DNA of 64,000 bases. Source: UBA4738 sp002413305. Lineage in GTDB: Bacteria; Actinomycetota; UBA4738. Below are positions 9,391-18,273 of this stretch, piece by piece. The notes under the pieces are model-generated. The model saw only the letters and a program-made list of their open reading frames with translations. It did no database searches and had not been told where the DNA came from. Each line of letters begins with the position of its first letter. The first letter of the stretch is position 1. The stretch lies in contig DAIUAM010000017.1 of NCBI GenBank assembly GCA_036847185.1, forward strand, positions 3,053 to 67,052, written 5' to 3'. A program made the translations under genes and the position numbers.

Positions 9391-9605
9391 TCCCGCTGCC
9401 CCAGCTCGGCTTGGAGTTCCTGCTCGGGCTGGGGGCGGCCCTGGCGGCCGGCAACGCCTGGGCGCTCCTCAAGCCGAACCTGGACCGGCGGCAGGGAAGG
9501 AAACCGGTCGCCCGGCTCCCCGCCCCCGGCCGCGCATGGCGCAACGTCGCGATCGGCGCTGCCGTGGCGATCTGGGCGCTGGCCTCGCTGATCTCGCGAG
9601 GCTGA
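9387..9605 (+). CDS. Small two-helix membrane protein coupled to nth
   Basis: A 72-residue protein starting at a GTG that overlaps the nth stop codon (GTGA). It has two hydrophobic segments, residues about 5-27 and 48-68, separated by a basic loop (DRRQGRKP), so both termini probably face the same side. I do not recognise a family. The overlap implies translational coupling to the glycosylase, but no functional link can be seen. Confidence 0.55.
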   Translation: MIPLPQLGLEFLLGLGAALAAGNAWALLKPNLDRRQGRKPVARLPAPGRAWRNVAIGAAVAIWALASLISRG

Positions 9606-9641
9606 AGTCGATGTAGGACTCGCCCGGGCCGCGTCGCCGCG

Positions 9642-10202
9642 TTACGGCCTGGTGCGGTAATGGAAGTGAACCACGCCGCCTTCGAAACGGCGTTCGTCCG
9701 GCAGTTCGAGCTTCAAGCGGACATCGCTGGGGAGGGACCGTTTGCCCCCTCCCACCACGATGGGCGCGAGGAACAGGTGGAGCTCATCCACCAACCCCGC
9801 CTTGATCGCCTGGCAGGCGAGGTCGGGACCGCCCACGCTGATGTCATGACCCGCGGACGCCTTCAACTGCCGGACCGCTTCAGGGTCGAAGTCTCGCTCG
9901 ATCCGAGTTCGGCCACTGGATACCGTCTGCAGCGTCTTGGAATACACGATCTTGTCGGCGGCCCGCCATATCGCCGCGAACTCCTGCACGAAGGGCGGCT
10001 GGTCGGCGAAGGTGTGCGGAGTCTCCCAGGCGACCATCACCTCGTACATCCGCCGGCCGTAGAGGTAAGTGCCGACTGCGCGCTCGAGGTCGTTGACGAA
10101 GGTGTGCACCTCCTCGTCCGGGGCAGCCCAGTCGAAGTTGCCGTCTTCGTCCGCCACGTATCCGTCGAGCGACATGATCGCCGAGTAGATCAGCTTGGCC
10201 AT
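9642..10202 (-). CDS. RibD C-terminal/dihydrofolate-reductase-like family protein
   Basis: A 186-residue single-domain reductase-like protein. It begins MAKLIYSAIMSLDGYVADEDG, has LYGRRMYEVM in the middle and DISVGGPDLACQAIKAGLVDE followed by PIVVGGGKRSL near the end. This is the pattern of the DHFR-like family named after the C-terminal domain of the riboflavin enzyme RibD. These proteins bind NADPH and usually have no known substrate. The ATG at 10202 is preceded by GGGGAGGG, preferred over an upstream in-frame GTG region. The gene is convergent with the nth pair. Confidence 0.8.
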   Translation of the reverse strand: MAKLIYSAIMSLDGYVADEDGNFDWAAPDEEVHTFVNDLERAVGTYLYGRRMYEVMVAWETPHTFADQPPFVQEFAAIWRAADKIVYSKTLQTVSSGRTRIERDFDPEAVRQLKASAGHDISVGGPDLACQAIKAGLVDELHLFLAPIVVGGGKRSLPSDVRLKLELPDERRFEGGVVHFHYRTRP

Positions 10203-10259
10203 GATGAGCCCTCCCCTTCCGTGCCTGAGGCCCAAGGTGAGCCCCATGCGCCCGCCGGC

Positions 10260-12332
10260 TCACGTGAGAACGGAAGCAGGGGATTCCGTCGCTCGCGTCT
10301 GCTCCATCGGTCCTGCATCGCCTATCGGTCGGAGGTGCTTTCGCCCGAGCACAAAGGCCAGGCCGTACAGGGCTGCGACCATCGGAAGCAGGTTGCGGTA
10401 ACCAAGCAGCAACGACGTGTACTCCAAGACGCCGCCCACCATCGCTCCCAAGAGGTTCGCGCCGAACGCGATCGTGGAAGAGCCGACCGCTCGGAAGCGC
10501 TCCGCGAACACGAGATTCGCGATGAAGATCGGTGCGAAGGCCAGTCCGACGGCGGCGCCGAATCGAAGGGGGACACCCAGCGGAAGGAGGCGGTTCGGTT
10601 GGATCCCCCAGGCGAGAGCGAGGGCGCCGAAGAGGGCGAGGTAGAGACGAGCCGGGTGGCGCAGCCGGACGTGGCGGGCGACCTCGACGGCCCCGTACAC
10701 CGACAGCAGGATGCCGACGAACACCAGGGCGTTCACGAACCACGTGGTCCCGAACAGCAGCGCGAACTGGACGACGTTCTTCGTCTCCAGGAGGAGGAAG
10801 GCCGCGCCCATGAAGAACAGGTCCAGATATCCGGACATGGGCCCGAGCGGCCCGGCCGTCCCTCGCACCAACAGCAGCGAGGCGAGCAGGATCATCGCGA
10901 GGGTGATCAGGTACAGAGAGGGGATCGCTCGGGTCCTCAGATAGAGGAACGGAGCATCGTCCGTGACCGGGGCCGGGATCGAACGATCGCCCGGGCTCCA
11001 GATCGCCCCGCAGTGGACGTCGCCGGGTTCGCGCCCCACGCTGAGCAGAGCGAGCCTTCCCGTCGTGCCGGCGGAATCCAGGCACGGCCGTTCCCCGAAG
11101 CCGACCTGGAGCGTTCGGGCCAGCCGGTCGATCAGCCATGGCTCCCGGTAGTAGTTGTACATGCCGAATGCTCCGCCCGGAGTGAGGTGATCGCGGGCCG
11201 CCTGGATCGCCTGGATCGTGAAGAGATAGCTTTCGAGGCGCAGGGACGATTGGCCCGACACGAGCGTGAGCGAGTCCGGCAGCGCGAACAGGATCAGGTC
11301 ATAGCGCGATCGGGTCCGCTCCAGGAACGCCCGGCCGTCGTCGATGTGCACGGTGACCCGCGGGTCCTGATACGGGTGGTTGGGGTTGAGTTGGCGGCCG
11401 ATCCGGTAGATACGCGGATCGATCTCCACCGCGTCCACGTGCTTCGCGCCGGCCGCCAAAGCGATGGCCACGTCCCCCCCATTGCCGGCCCCCACGATCA
11501 GCACGTTGCGGAGTGGGTTCCGCTGGATCCGCTGAAACGGGAGGAAGTACGTGGGCTCGGTCTTCTTTCGATGCGCTGTGGACTCGATGAGCTGATGGGG
11601 GATGCCGTTCACGTTCAGTGCCTCCACCCCAGGGGCGACCGAGAAGACGGACACCTTGTAATAGGGTGACCAGCTGTCTCCTGGCTTCACGGACTCGCGG
11701 GTCAGCATCAGCACCATCGCGATGAGCGCTCCCACCTGGACGGCGCGCAAGGAAGGTCGATAGAGCAGGATGAAGACGGCGGCCACCACCAGTCCCCAGG
11801 CTACGGGAGGAGCACCGAGGAGGGAGAGGATCGAGAACCCGACGATGCCGGCGATGCTCCCCAGGATGTCCAAGCGGTAGGCGTCCAGGGGCTCGAACGT
11901 CGCGAAGCTGCGGGCGACGCCTTGGGCGACGCAGGCCATGACCATGGCGACCGCCACGAAGATGATTGGCAGCGTCACCCAGATCGGCAATCCGGTCCTG
12001 GTGAAGTCACCGAAGTAGATGAGCTGGGCCCCCGAGCGGTCGATGGTCACGGGGAAGAGGAGGACGAAGGCGACAAGGAAGGCCAGGACGACCCCAGCCC
12101 ACGGGAAGAGATCGACCCGCGCCCTCCCTCGGAGGAAGCCGACTCCGATCCCCAGGAAGCTGCCCAGCAGCACGAAGTTCGAGAAGTACGACAGATAGAT
12201 GACGTTCGAGCCGGCCCATCGGATCAGGGCAAGCTCGATGAAGAGCATGAGGAAGCTGAGGAGGACCAGTCGGCCTCTCCCGTCCCTGGCGATCTTCGGC
12301 CTCCCCCTTCGACGGATGGCGAGCACATGCAT
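10260..12332 (-). CDS. Large membrane protein with a spermidine-synthase-like domain
   Basis: About 690 residues. Residues 20-240 and roughly 500-660 are hydrophobic helices. Between them is a spermidine-synthase-like domain: NGIPHQL, NVLIVGAGNGGDVAIALAAG (nucleotide loop), VDAVEIDPRIYRIG, then YDLILFALPDSLT, where the catalytic region would be. The membrane parts on both sides resemble those of fused MFS/spermidine synthases. Substrate is unknown. The start is uncertain: ATG at 12332 (chosen, 12 nt after a TACCGT box) or ATG at 12374; neither has a ribosome site. Compare the truncated protein at the left end of the window. Confidence 0.7.
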   Translation of the reverse strand: MHVLAIRRRGRPKIARDGRGRLVLLSFLMLFIELALIRWAGSNVIYLSYFSNFVLLGSFLGIGVGFLRGRARVDLFPWAGVVLAFLVAFVLLFPVTIDRSGAQLIYFGDFTRTGLPIWVTLPIIFVAVAMVMACVAQGVARSFATFEPLDAYRLDILGSIAGIVGFSILSLLGAPPVAWGLVVAAVFILLYRPSLRAVQVGALIAMVLMLTRESVKPGDSWSPYYKVSVFSVAPGVEALNVNGIPHQLIESTAHRKKTEPTYFLPFQRIQRNPLRNVLIVGAGNGGDVAIALAAGAKHVDAVEIDPRIYRIGRQLNPNHPYQDPRVTVHIDDGRAFLERTRSRYDLILFALPDSLTLVSGQSSLRLESYLFTIQAIQAARDHLTPGGAFGMYNYYREPWLIDRLARTLQVGFGERPCLDSAGTTGRLALLSVGREPGDVHCGAIWSPGDRSIPAPVTDDAPFLYLRTRAIPSLYLITLAMILLASLLLVRGTAGPLGPMSGYLDLFFMGAAFLLLETKNVVQFALLFGTTWFVNALVFVGILLSVYGAVEVARHVRLRHPARLYLALFGALALAWGIQPNRLLPLGVPLRFGAAVGLAFAPIFIANLVFAERFRAVGSSTIAFGANLLGAMVGGVLEYTSLLLGYRNLLPMVAALYGLAFVLGRKHLRPIGDAGPMEQTRATESPASVLT

Positions 12333-12538
12333 CGAACCGCGCCGACGGTATCGCCCGCCCGGGCAGCCCCGCATACCACATTGCCCCGAGCGGGCATACG
12401 CAATTCATCGTAGGCGTCGCGACGGTGTCGGGGGCGAACATGCGAACGGGCGTAAGACCCACCGGGAGGCTGGCCGACGGAGGACCAGGAGGCAATACTT
12501 TTCGCCTTATCCCAAGGTGGCGGTGCGGGGTTGAAGGG

Positions 12539-12609
12539 AGCGGATGAGGGGAATCGAACCCCCGTCTCAAGCTTGGGAAGCTTGCATTCTACCATTGAAC
12601 CACATCCGC
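12539..12609 (-). tRNA. tRNA-Gly (anticodon CCC)
   Basis: Read on the minus strand it folds as a normal cloverleaf of 71 nt. The acceptor stem GCGGATG pairs with CATCCGC, with T as discriminator base. The anticodon stem CAAGC/GCTTG encloses the loop TTCCCAA, giving anticodon CCC, which reads GGG glycine codons. The T arm is GGGGG-TTCGATT-CCCCT. The CCA end is not encoded, as is usual in many actinobacteria. Confidence 0.93.
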
Positions 12610-12622
12610 GGATGCGCCCCGG

Positions 12623-12628
12623 ATTCTA
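12623..12628 (-). promoter_or_regulatory. -10 box of the tRNA-Gly promoter
   Basis: TAGAAT on the minus strand ends 13 nt before the tRNA 5' end, a suitable distance for a short precursor leader. No clear -35 match is seen. Confidence 0.45.
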
Positions 12629-12685
12629 CCAAGGAGCCGTCCTGAGGCCGCTGTCCCCGGCTTCCTCGGGCCGCCACCGGGCCTG

Positions 12686-12691
12686 TAGTAT
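12686..12691 (+). promoter_or_regulatory. -10 box upstream of dcd, positioned for a leaderless mini-ORF
   Basis: TAGTAT is followed by 8 nt and then an ATG at 12700. That ATG opens an 11-codon frame whose TGA (12733-12735) overlaps the dcd ATG as ATGA. Confidence 0.4.
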
Positions 12692-12731
12692 TCGCGCCGA
12701 TGACGCTCCCGGCCGACGCCACCCGGACCCC

Positions 12732-13331
12732 ATGATCCTGTCCGACCGCTCCATCCGCGAGGAGATCGAACTCGGCAGGATCGAGATCGACCCGTGGGAC
12801 GAACGCTACCTCCAGCCCTCGAGCGTGGACCTGCACGTCGATCGGACGTTCCGCGTCTTCCGCAACAATCGCTACCCCTACATCGACGTCAAGCGCCAGC
12901 AGGAGGAGCTCACCGAGCTTCTGGAGGTCGAGGGCGACACGCCCTTCATCCTCCACCCCGGCGAGTTCGTCCTCGGTTCGACCGCCGAACGGGTCCGCCT
13001 CCCGAACGACCTGGTGGCCCGCCTGGAGGGCAAGTCCAGCCTCGGGCGGCTTGGCCTCCTGATCCACTCCACGGCCGGCTACGTCGATCCCGGCTGGGAC
13101 GGGTACCTCACGCTCGAGCTCTCCAACGTGGCCAACCTCCCGATCACGATCTACCCGGGGATGAAGATCGGCCAGATCTCCTTCTTCCGGCTCACCACCG
13201 AGGCGGACGTCCCGTACGGGTCGAAGCGGGCCGGCAGCAAGTACCAGAACCAGCGGGGTCCGACCGCCAGCCGGTTCTTCGAGGAGTTCGCCGCCCCGCG
13301 CCGGGACGAATCCGATCCCGAGCCGGGATGA
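12732..13331 (+). CDS. dcd: dCTP deaminase
   Basis: A 199-residue trimeric deaminase making dUTP, or dUMP directly in the bifunctional type, from dCTP for thymidylate synthesis. It starts [17 protein letters not shown] and contains [35 protein letters not shown] (substrate-binding Arg-Ser and STAG segments) and [13 protein letters not shown] near the end. No ribosome site precedes the ATG at 12732; translation may rely on reinitiation after the upstream 11-codon frame. The stop overlaps the next gene by 4 nt (ATGA). Confidence 0.93.
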   Translation: MILSDRSIREEIELGRIEIDPWDERYLQPSSVDLHVDRTFRVFRNNRYPYIDVKRQQEELTELLEVEGDTPFILHPGEFVLGSTAERVRLPNDLVARLEGKSSLGRLGLLIHSTAGYVDPGWDGYLTLELSNVANLPITIYPGMKIGQISFFRLTTEADVPYGSKRAGSKYQNQRGPTASRFFEEFAAPRRDESDPEPG

Positions 13332-14251
13332 CCAGCCCGTTCGGCCGCCTCGTCCTGATCGCGAACCCGAAGGCCGGCATCGGGAACGCCCAGGCGCAAC
13401 TCGAGCAGATCGGCCGGGAGCTCGACGCGCGCGGTCTCGAGTACCGCGTGGCGCTCACCACCCAGCGGGGCGACGCCGGCCGGCTGGCTCGCGAGGCCCT
13501 CCAGGGCGGCGAACGGTTCCTGGTCGCTGTGGGCGGCGACGGGACGATCCACGAGATCGTCAACGGGATGGTCCAGGACGATCAGCCGGTCCTCCCCGGC
13601 GCCATCCTCGGGGTGATCCCCGCGGGATCCGGATGCGACTTCGTCAAGACGTTCGGCCTGCCCGAGGACACACCCCGTGCGGTCGAGCACCTGGACGGCG
13701 GCAACACGTACACGATCGACGTCGGCAAGATCACCTTCATCGGCGACGACGGGGTGGAGACCGTCCGCTACTTCCCGAACATCGCCGAGGCCGGGCTGGG
13801 AGGGTCGGTGGTCGAGCGGGCCGAACGCCTCCCGCGCCGGATGGGCCGCTCCCGCTACTTCTTCGGCTTCTGGTTCACCCTTCCGGGCTTCAAGCCCGTC
13901 ACGGTCAAGGTCGAAGCCGGGCCGAAGTCCTTCGAGGGCCGGGCCCACAACGTGGTGGTGGCGAACGGCCAGTACTACGGCGGCGGGATGCGGATCTCCC
14001 CGCGTTCCTATCCCGGTGACGGGTTCCTGGACATCCTGGTCATGAAGGGCCCGAAGTCCGACGCGTTCACCACGATCCCCAAGGTCTACCGGGGCGAGCA
14101 TCTCCCGCACAAGAACATGCTCGAGATGAAGGCCAAGAAGGTCACCGTGCAGACCGAGCGGCCGTACCGGATCGAAGCGGACGGCGAGGTGCTGGGGACC
14201 ACGCCGGCCACGTTCGAGGTCATCAGCCACCCGATCGCCGTCAAGATCTGA
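13328..14251 (+). CDS. Diacylglycerol/lipid kinase (YegS/DgkB family)
   Basis: A 307-residue soluble lipid kinase of the DAGK_cat family. The N-terminal domain has [14 protein letters not shown] and the nucleotide motif [14 protein letters not shown] (about residues 65-78), then [16 protein letters not shown]. The C-terminal beta domain has [20 protein letters not shown] and [23 protein letters not shown]. It phosphorylates diacylglycerol or a related lipid with ATP at the membrane. It overlaps dcd by 4 nt, an arrangement of convenience rather than an evident pathway link. Confidence 0.85.
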   Translation: MTSPFGRLVLIANPKAGIGNAQAQLEQIGRELDARGLEYRVALTTQRGDAGRLAREALQGGERFLVAVGGDGTIHEIVNGMVQDDQPVLPGAILGVIPAGSGCDFVKTFGLPEDTPRAVEHLDGGNTYTIDVGKITFIGDDGVETVRYFPNIAEAGLGGSVVERAERLPRRMGRSRYFFGFWFTLPGFKPVTVKVEAGPKSFEGRAHNVVVANGQYYGGGMRISPRSYPGDGFLDILVMKGPKSDAFTTIPKVYRGEHLPHKNMLEMKAKKVTVQTERPYRIEADGEVLGTTPATFEVISHPIAVKI

Positions 14252-14257
14252 CCCGGC

Positions 14258-14578
14258 TCAGGACCGCCCGACCCGTCCCTCCACCAGCCGGGCCAGGGCG
14301 TCGATCGCCTCGAGCCGCACCGCCGGCTCCAGGTCCGAAGCGGCCACGGAGATCAGCACCTGGGTCGTCCTCGGGCTGAGGGTACGGGCCAGCGACCGCA
14401 CCGCCGCCGTCCGGACCAGCCCTGAGGGGTCCCGGAGCGCTTCGATCAGGATGCCCTCCACCCCCGGCACGCTTCCGACCCGCGCGATGGCCCGGGCGCG
14501 TGTCGCCGGCTCGCCCGATGACATGGCCCTGGCGAGTTCGGCAGCGTCGAAGCTGGATGGGCCGGGAGAGTGGGCCAC
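14258..14578 (-). CDS. Small HEAT-repeat protein
   Basis: A 106-residue all-helical protein with about three HEAT/armadillo-like units. Each has an A-helix with the pattern ALRDPSGLVRTAAVRSLA or ASDLEPAVRLEAIDALA. It lies 73 nt downstream of the large HEAT protein on the same strand and shares its repeat style, so it may have split from the same gene. HEAT repeats make protein-binding scaffolds; the partner is unknown. Confidence 0.65.
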   Translation of the reverse strand: MAHSPGPSSFDAAELARAMSSGEPATRARAIARVGSVPGVEGILIEALRDPSGLVRTAAVRSLARTLSPRTTQVLISVAASDLEPAVRLEAIDALARLVEGRVGRS

Positions 14579-14651
14579 GTCGAGAGGGTACGGACGGGGG
14601 GTGCCCTACGCCATCGGTCGAACGGAGTGGATTCGACCCGGGACCTTCGGC

Positions 14652-17282
14652 CTAGGCCGTACGAGGCGGCTCGCCGCCGAACTCCGACGGGCCGGCGGGG
14701 ACCACCCCGAGCGACCGGAGCGCGGTTTCGGCGGCCGCGGCCGCCTCCGGAACCGGGTCCGTGAGGAACATCCGCTTGAGCGGCTGGACGGCCCGCGGGT
14801 CGCCGAGCCGGCCGAGGTGGTACGCGGCGCGGCTTCGAACCCGCACGTCCGGATCGCCCAGCGCACCCAGCAGGCCGTCGGCCGCGGCCGGCCCGCGGAC
14901 GACGCCCAGCACCTCCGCCGAGCGCAGCCGCTGATCCGGGTCGGTCGAGGCGAGCCCAACGACGAACCGGTCTGCCCCGGCGATGCGGTCGAGCAGCGTG
15001 CCCGCCGCCGCCGCGGCGTCGGCGTCGCCGCCGGCCACCACGTCGATCAGCGGTTCGATCGCCGCCGGTCCCATCCGCTCCAGCACCCCTCCGGCGGCCC
15101 GGCGCAGGTCCGGTGCGGAGAGCGCGGCCGCCAGACGCCTGATCACGGCCGGGGAGCGCCATCGGGCCAGCGCTTCGCCAGCCATCTCCCGCACGCGCAC
15201 CTCGGGGTCCTTCAACGCGGCGATCAGGGCCGCGGGCACGCCGTCGTCGTCGATCAACGCCAGCGAACGGACCGCTTCGATCCGGACGTCGGCCTGCGGA
15301 TCAGAGAGGGTTCGCGACAGGGCCTCCACGCCGCCCGGTGACCGAAGGCTGGCCATCGCGGTGGCCGCAGCGCGCCGGACCTGGGGATCGGGGTCGGACA
15401 GCGCGCCCGCGACTTGGCGGGTTCCCTCGGCCGACCCAGCCCGGGCGGCCAGTTGGGTGGCCAGCGCCCGGTCGGCGGGATCGGAGCTGTGTGCGTTCGC
15501 CGCGGCGAGGTGGGTGACACGGTAGGACGAGGAGCGTTCCACGGCCTGGACGAGCTGTTCGCGACGGTCCGGCGCGCTGCCGCGAACCGCCGACCACAGG
15601 ATGGCCAGGTCGCGGTCGGGGAGCGACGCAAGGTGGGCGAGCGAGGCCTGCCACACACGGTCGTCAGGATCCTCCAGCGCGGCCAGCAACAGGCCGGCCG
15701 ACTCGCCGGCCAGGTCTCGCGGCAGGAGCTCCACCGCGGTGGCCCGGACGTCCGGATCGGGATCGGCCAGAGCCACCGGCAGGGCGGCCAATCGCGTCGA
15801 AGGGCTCGTCGCGGCCAGGGTATGGACCGCGGTGGCCCGGACGGCGGCGGACGAGTCGCTACGAAGCAACCGTTCCGCGAGGTTGCGCGCCGAGGCGTCC
15901 CCCGACTCCTCGAACACCTCCAGCACGGCCATCCGGACGGCGCCCGCGGTGTCCTCCAGGAGCGTGACCAGCCCCGGCAGGACGGCCCCTCCTGCCACCC
16001 GCCAGACCGTTCTGACGGCAGCCGGCCGGAGGGAGGACTCGATCCGCGTGACCAACGCGGTCAGCTCGGCCGGGTCCAGGCGCAGCGATCCGAGGGCGCC
16101 GCCGGCCGGCGAACGGGTGGGCGAGCCGTCCGCGGCCGCCCGGCGGAGCAGCGCCAACGCACACGACCCGAGCCGGAGCGCAGCGGCCAGGGTCCCGGCC
16201 GCCCCCGCCTCCTGCTCGGAGCCGTGGGCCAGGGTGTGTTCGACCCAGTCGGTGAGCGCGTCTACCGGGACAGCGTCGAGCGCGGTGCGGGCTCGGACCC
16301 GGATGGCCTCCTCGGGATCTCGAAGCGCGCGGGCCAACGCGGCGATCAGCTCGGCCTCGGCGGGAGCGGCGGGGGTCGTCACGTCGACCGCCGAGGGTGA
16401 GGTTCGAAGGTCCACCACGGACTCGCGTCCCGCCAAGACCTCGGCCGCCAGCCCGGCCGCGGCTCGGACCAGGGGAGAGGCGTCCATCCGGTGCAGGGCC
16501 AGCCGGCGGAGTGCGGCCGCGCTCTCCTCGGCCAGTAGCAGGCGGGCCGCGCCAACGCGCGCGGCGGAGGAGGCAGGGCCTGCCGGGTTCAGCGCGTCGG
16601 CGATGCGTTCGATCCCGATGGAGCGGGCCATCGACCCGAGCGCGTCGCGCTCCGACCCGAGGGGCGGCGGGTCCATGGCCGCGACCCGGCGGAGCAGCTC
16701 GTGGAGGTGCTCGTCGTCGACGGGCGGGGGTTCACGGAGCTCCGCGGCGACGGCGGCGAGCCCCACGCGCTGGGCGACCGGCCACCGGCGATCGGTGGCC
16801 AGCGCGATCAGATGGGGCAGGGACCATCGGCCACGGCCTCGGGCCAGGCGAACGCTGGCCGCCCGAACCCGGTCGTCCGGGTCGCGGAGGCTCCGTTCGA
16901 CGAGCGAACGGGGCGCCGGACCGGCCTGGCCGGCCAGGGTCTCGGCGGCGATCCACCGTAGCTCGGGGTCGGGGTCCTCCAGAAGGATCCAGCCCACCGC
17001 GCGAAGTTCGGCCGAGGAGAGCGGGCGGTCGGCGATCGCCGAGAGCGCGTCCCGGCGGGCGGCCGGTTCCGGGCTCTGGAGGTCGCCCGCGGAGGCCGGT
17101 TGTCGGAGCGGTGGGGGAGCGCCCGAAGGCGGGCCCTCCTCGATCCTCAGGATCCCTTCGGGCTCCTCCTGCTCGACGGCGAAGGCCCATTCGACCGCGT
17201 CGAGGATCGAGGCGCCTCTCCCGTCCTCCGGATCGTCTTCGTTCTGTGTCGCGGCCCCCGATGTTGGCGTGTCTTCGGTCAT
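14652..17282 (-). CDS. Large HEAT-repeat scaffold protein
   Basis: An 876-residue soluble protein made almost wholly of HEAT/PBS-lyase-type repeats after a 60-residue acidic leader (MTEDTPTSGAATQNEDDPED). Repeats follow DPDPQVRRAAATAMASL, DPQADVRIEAVRSLALI and DPDVRVRSRAAYHLGRL, with the D-P-x-x-x-V-R core recurring about every 31 residues. No catalytic domain or membrane segment is visible. The ATG at 17282 has GGGAG about 6 nt upstream; a longer in-frame start at 17396 adds only arginine-rich text. It lies next to a two-component system, so a signalling scaffold role is possible but unproven. Confidence 0.8.
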   Translation of the reverse strand: MTEDTPTSGAATQNEDDPEDGRGASILDAVEWAFAVEQEEPEGILRIEEGPPSGAPPPLRQPASAGDLQSPEPAARRDALSAIADRPLSSAELRAVGWILLEDPDPELRWIAAETLAGQAGPAPRSLVERSLRDPDDRVRAASVRLARGRGRWSLPHLIALATDRRWPVAQRVGLAAVAAELREPPPVDDEHLHELLRRVAAMDPPPLGSERDALGSMARSIGIERIADALNPAGPASSAARVGAARLLLAEESAAALRRLALHRMDASPLVRAAAGLAAEVLAGRESVVDLRTSPSAVDVTTPAAPAEAELIAALARALRDPEEAIRVRARTALDAVPVDALTDWVEHTLAHGSEQEAGAAGTLAAALRLGSCALALLRRAAADGSPTRSPAGGALGSLRLDPAELTALVTRIESSLRPAAVRTVWRVAGGAVLPGLVTLLEDTAGAVRMAVLEVFEESGDASARNLAERLLRSDSSAAVRATAVHTLAATSPSTRLAALPVALADPDPDVRATAVELLPRDLAGESAGLLLAALEDPDDRVWQASLAHLASLPDRDLAILWSAVRGSAPDRREQLVQAVERSSSYRVTHLAAANAHSSDPADRALATQLAARAGSAEGTRQVAGALSDPDPQVRRAAATAMASLRSPGGVEALSRTLSDPQADVRIEAVRSLALIDDDGVPAALIAALKDPEVRVREMAGEALARWRSPAVIRRLAAALSAPDLRRAAGGVLERMGPAAIEPLIDVVAGGDADAAAAAGTLLDRIAGADRFVVGLASTDPDQRLRSAEVLGVVRGPAAADGLLGALGDPDVRVRSRAAYHLGRLGDPRAVQPLKRMFLTDPVPEAAAAAETALRSLGVVPAGPSEFGGEPPRTA

Positions 17283-17546
17283 CCAGAAACTCCCTGGACC
17301 TCGGGTGTGACCGGGCCGGGCCGCGGCACGCGTTCGGCCTGCACCTGGTCCACGCGGCCCGCCCGTCAGCGATCGGAGGCCCTGCTCAGCCTCCATTAAC
17401 CCAGGTATGCCGGCCTACCTGCAAGGGGCGAAAGGCTCGGCCGGTGGTCTTTTCGTCTCTCGTGCCAACGGCCCTCAGCGGAGCATGGCTCCGAACGGGT
17501 TCGCGGAAGGCCTCGCCGGCGACCGCCCGGCAGCAGCTGGAGGTGG

Positions 17547-18248
17547 CTAGCGTCCCAAGCTGCCGTTCGCGGCGCGGGGGAGGCTGAAGGTTGGGGTGGG
17601 GCCCATGCCCATGGCCACGGCCGCCATCGCGGCCTGGGTCCGGTTCGTGACGCCCAGCTTGCGGAAGACCGCAGCCAGATGCGCCTTGACCGTCTTCTCG
17701 GACAGGAACAGGCCCCGAGAGATCTCCCGGTTGCTGGCCCCGCCGGCCAGCAGGTTCAGCACGTCGGACTCTCGGCGGGTCAGCCCGGCGTCGGCCGCGT
17801 TGGCCTCGCGGGACTGCTCGGAATCGCTCATGGCCGAGGGTCCTTCGAACAGGTTCCGGACCGCCCGGGGCGACAGGACGTTCCCCGACCCCGACAGCGC
17901 CACCAGGATGGCCTGGGCGAGGTCCTCGGGCGCGGCGTCCTTCAGGAGGTAGCCGGCGGCCCCTTCGGACAGCGCGGTCTTCACGTACTCACCGTTGTCG
18001 AAGCTGGTCACGATGATCACCGGCAGCAGCGGCCAGGTGGAACGGATCTCGCGCAGCAGTTCGATCCCGTCGCGGCCGGGCATGCGGATGTCGACGAGGG
18101 CGACGTCGTGCTGGTTCGTCATCAGGATCTCGACGGCCTCATCTGCCGTCGCGGCCTCCGAGACCTCGGCGCCGTCCATGCACAACCTCACGACCTGCGC
18201 CAGCCCACGGCGAACCAGGGTGTGATCGTCGACCAGCAGGACCTTCAT
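17547..18248 (-). CDS. NarL/LuxR-family response regulator
   Basis: A 233-residue DNA-binding regulator. The receiver (residues 1-120) begins MKVLLVDDHTLVRRGLAQVV, has the phosphoacceptor in ALVDIRMPGRDGIELL (Asp near 55) and the KDAAPEDLAQAI switch segment. The LuxR-type HTH is LTRRESDVLNLLAGGASNREI, followed by LFLSEKTVKAHLAAVFRKLGV. The ATG at 18248 lies 25 nt after the stop of the histidine kinase gene, making an ordinary kinase-regulator pair. Target genes cannot be inferred from the window. Confidence 0.9.
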   Translation of the reverse strand: MKVLLVDDHTLVRRGLAQVVRLCMDGAEVSEAATADEAVEILMTNQHDVALVDIRMPGRDGIELLREIRSTWPLLPVIIVTSFDNGEYVKTALSEGAAGYLLKDAAPEDLAQAILVALSGSGNVLSPRAVRNLFEGPSAMSDSEQSREANAADAGLTRRESDVLNLLAGGASNREISRGLFLSEKTVKAHLAAVFRKLGVTNRTQAAMAAVAMGMGPTPTFSLPRAANGSLGR

Positions 18249-18273
18249 GCGGGGCCAGCCTTTCCGGGTTCGC

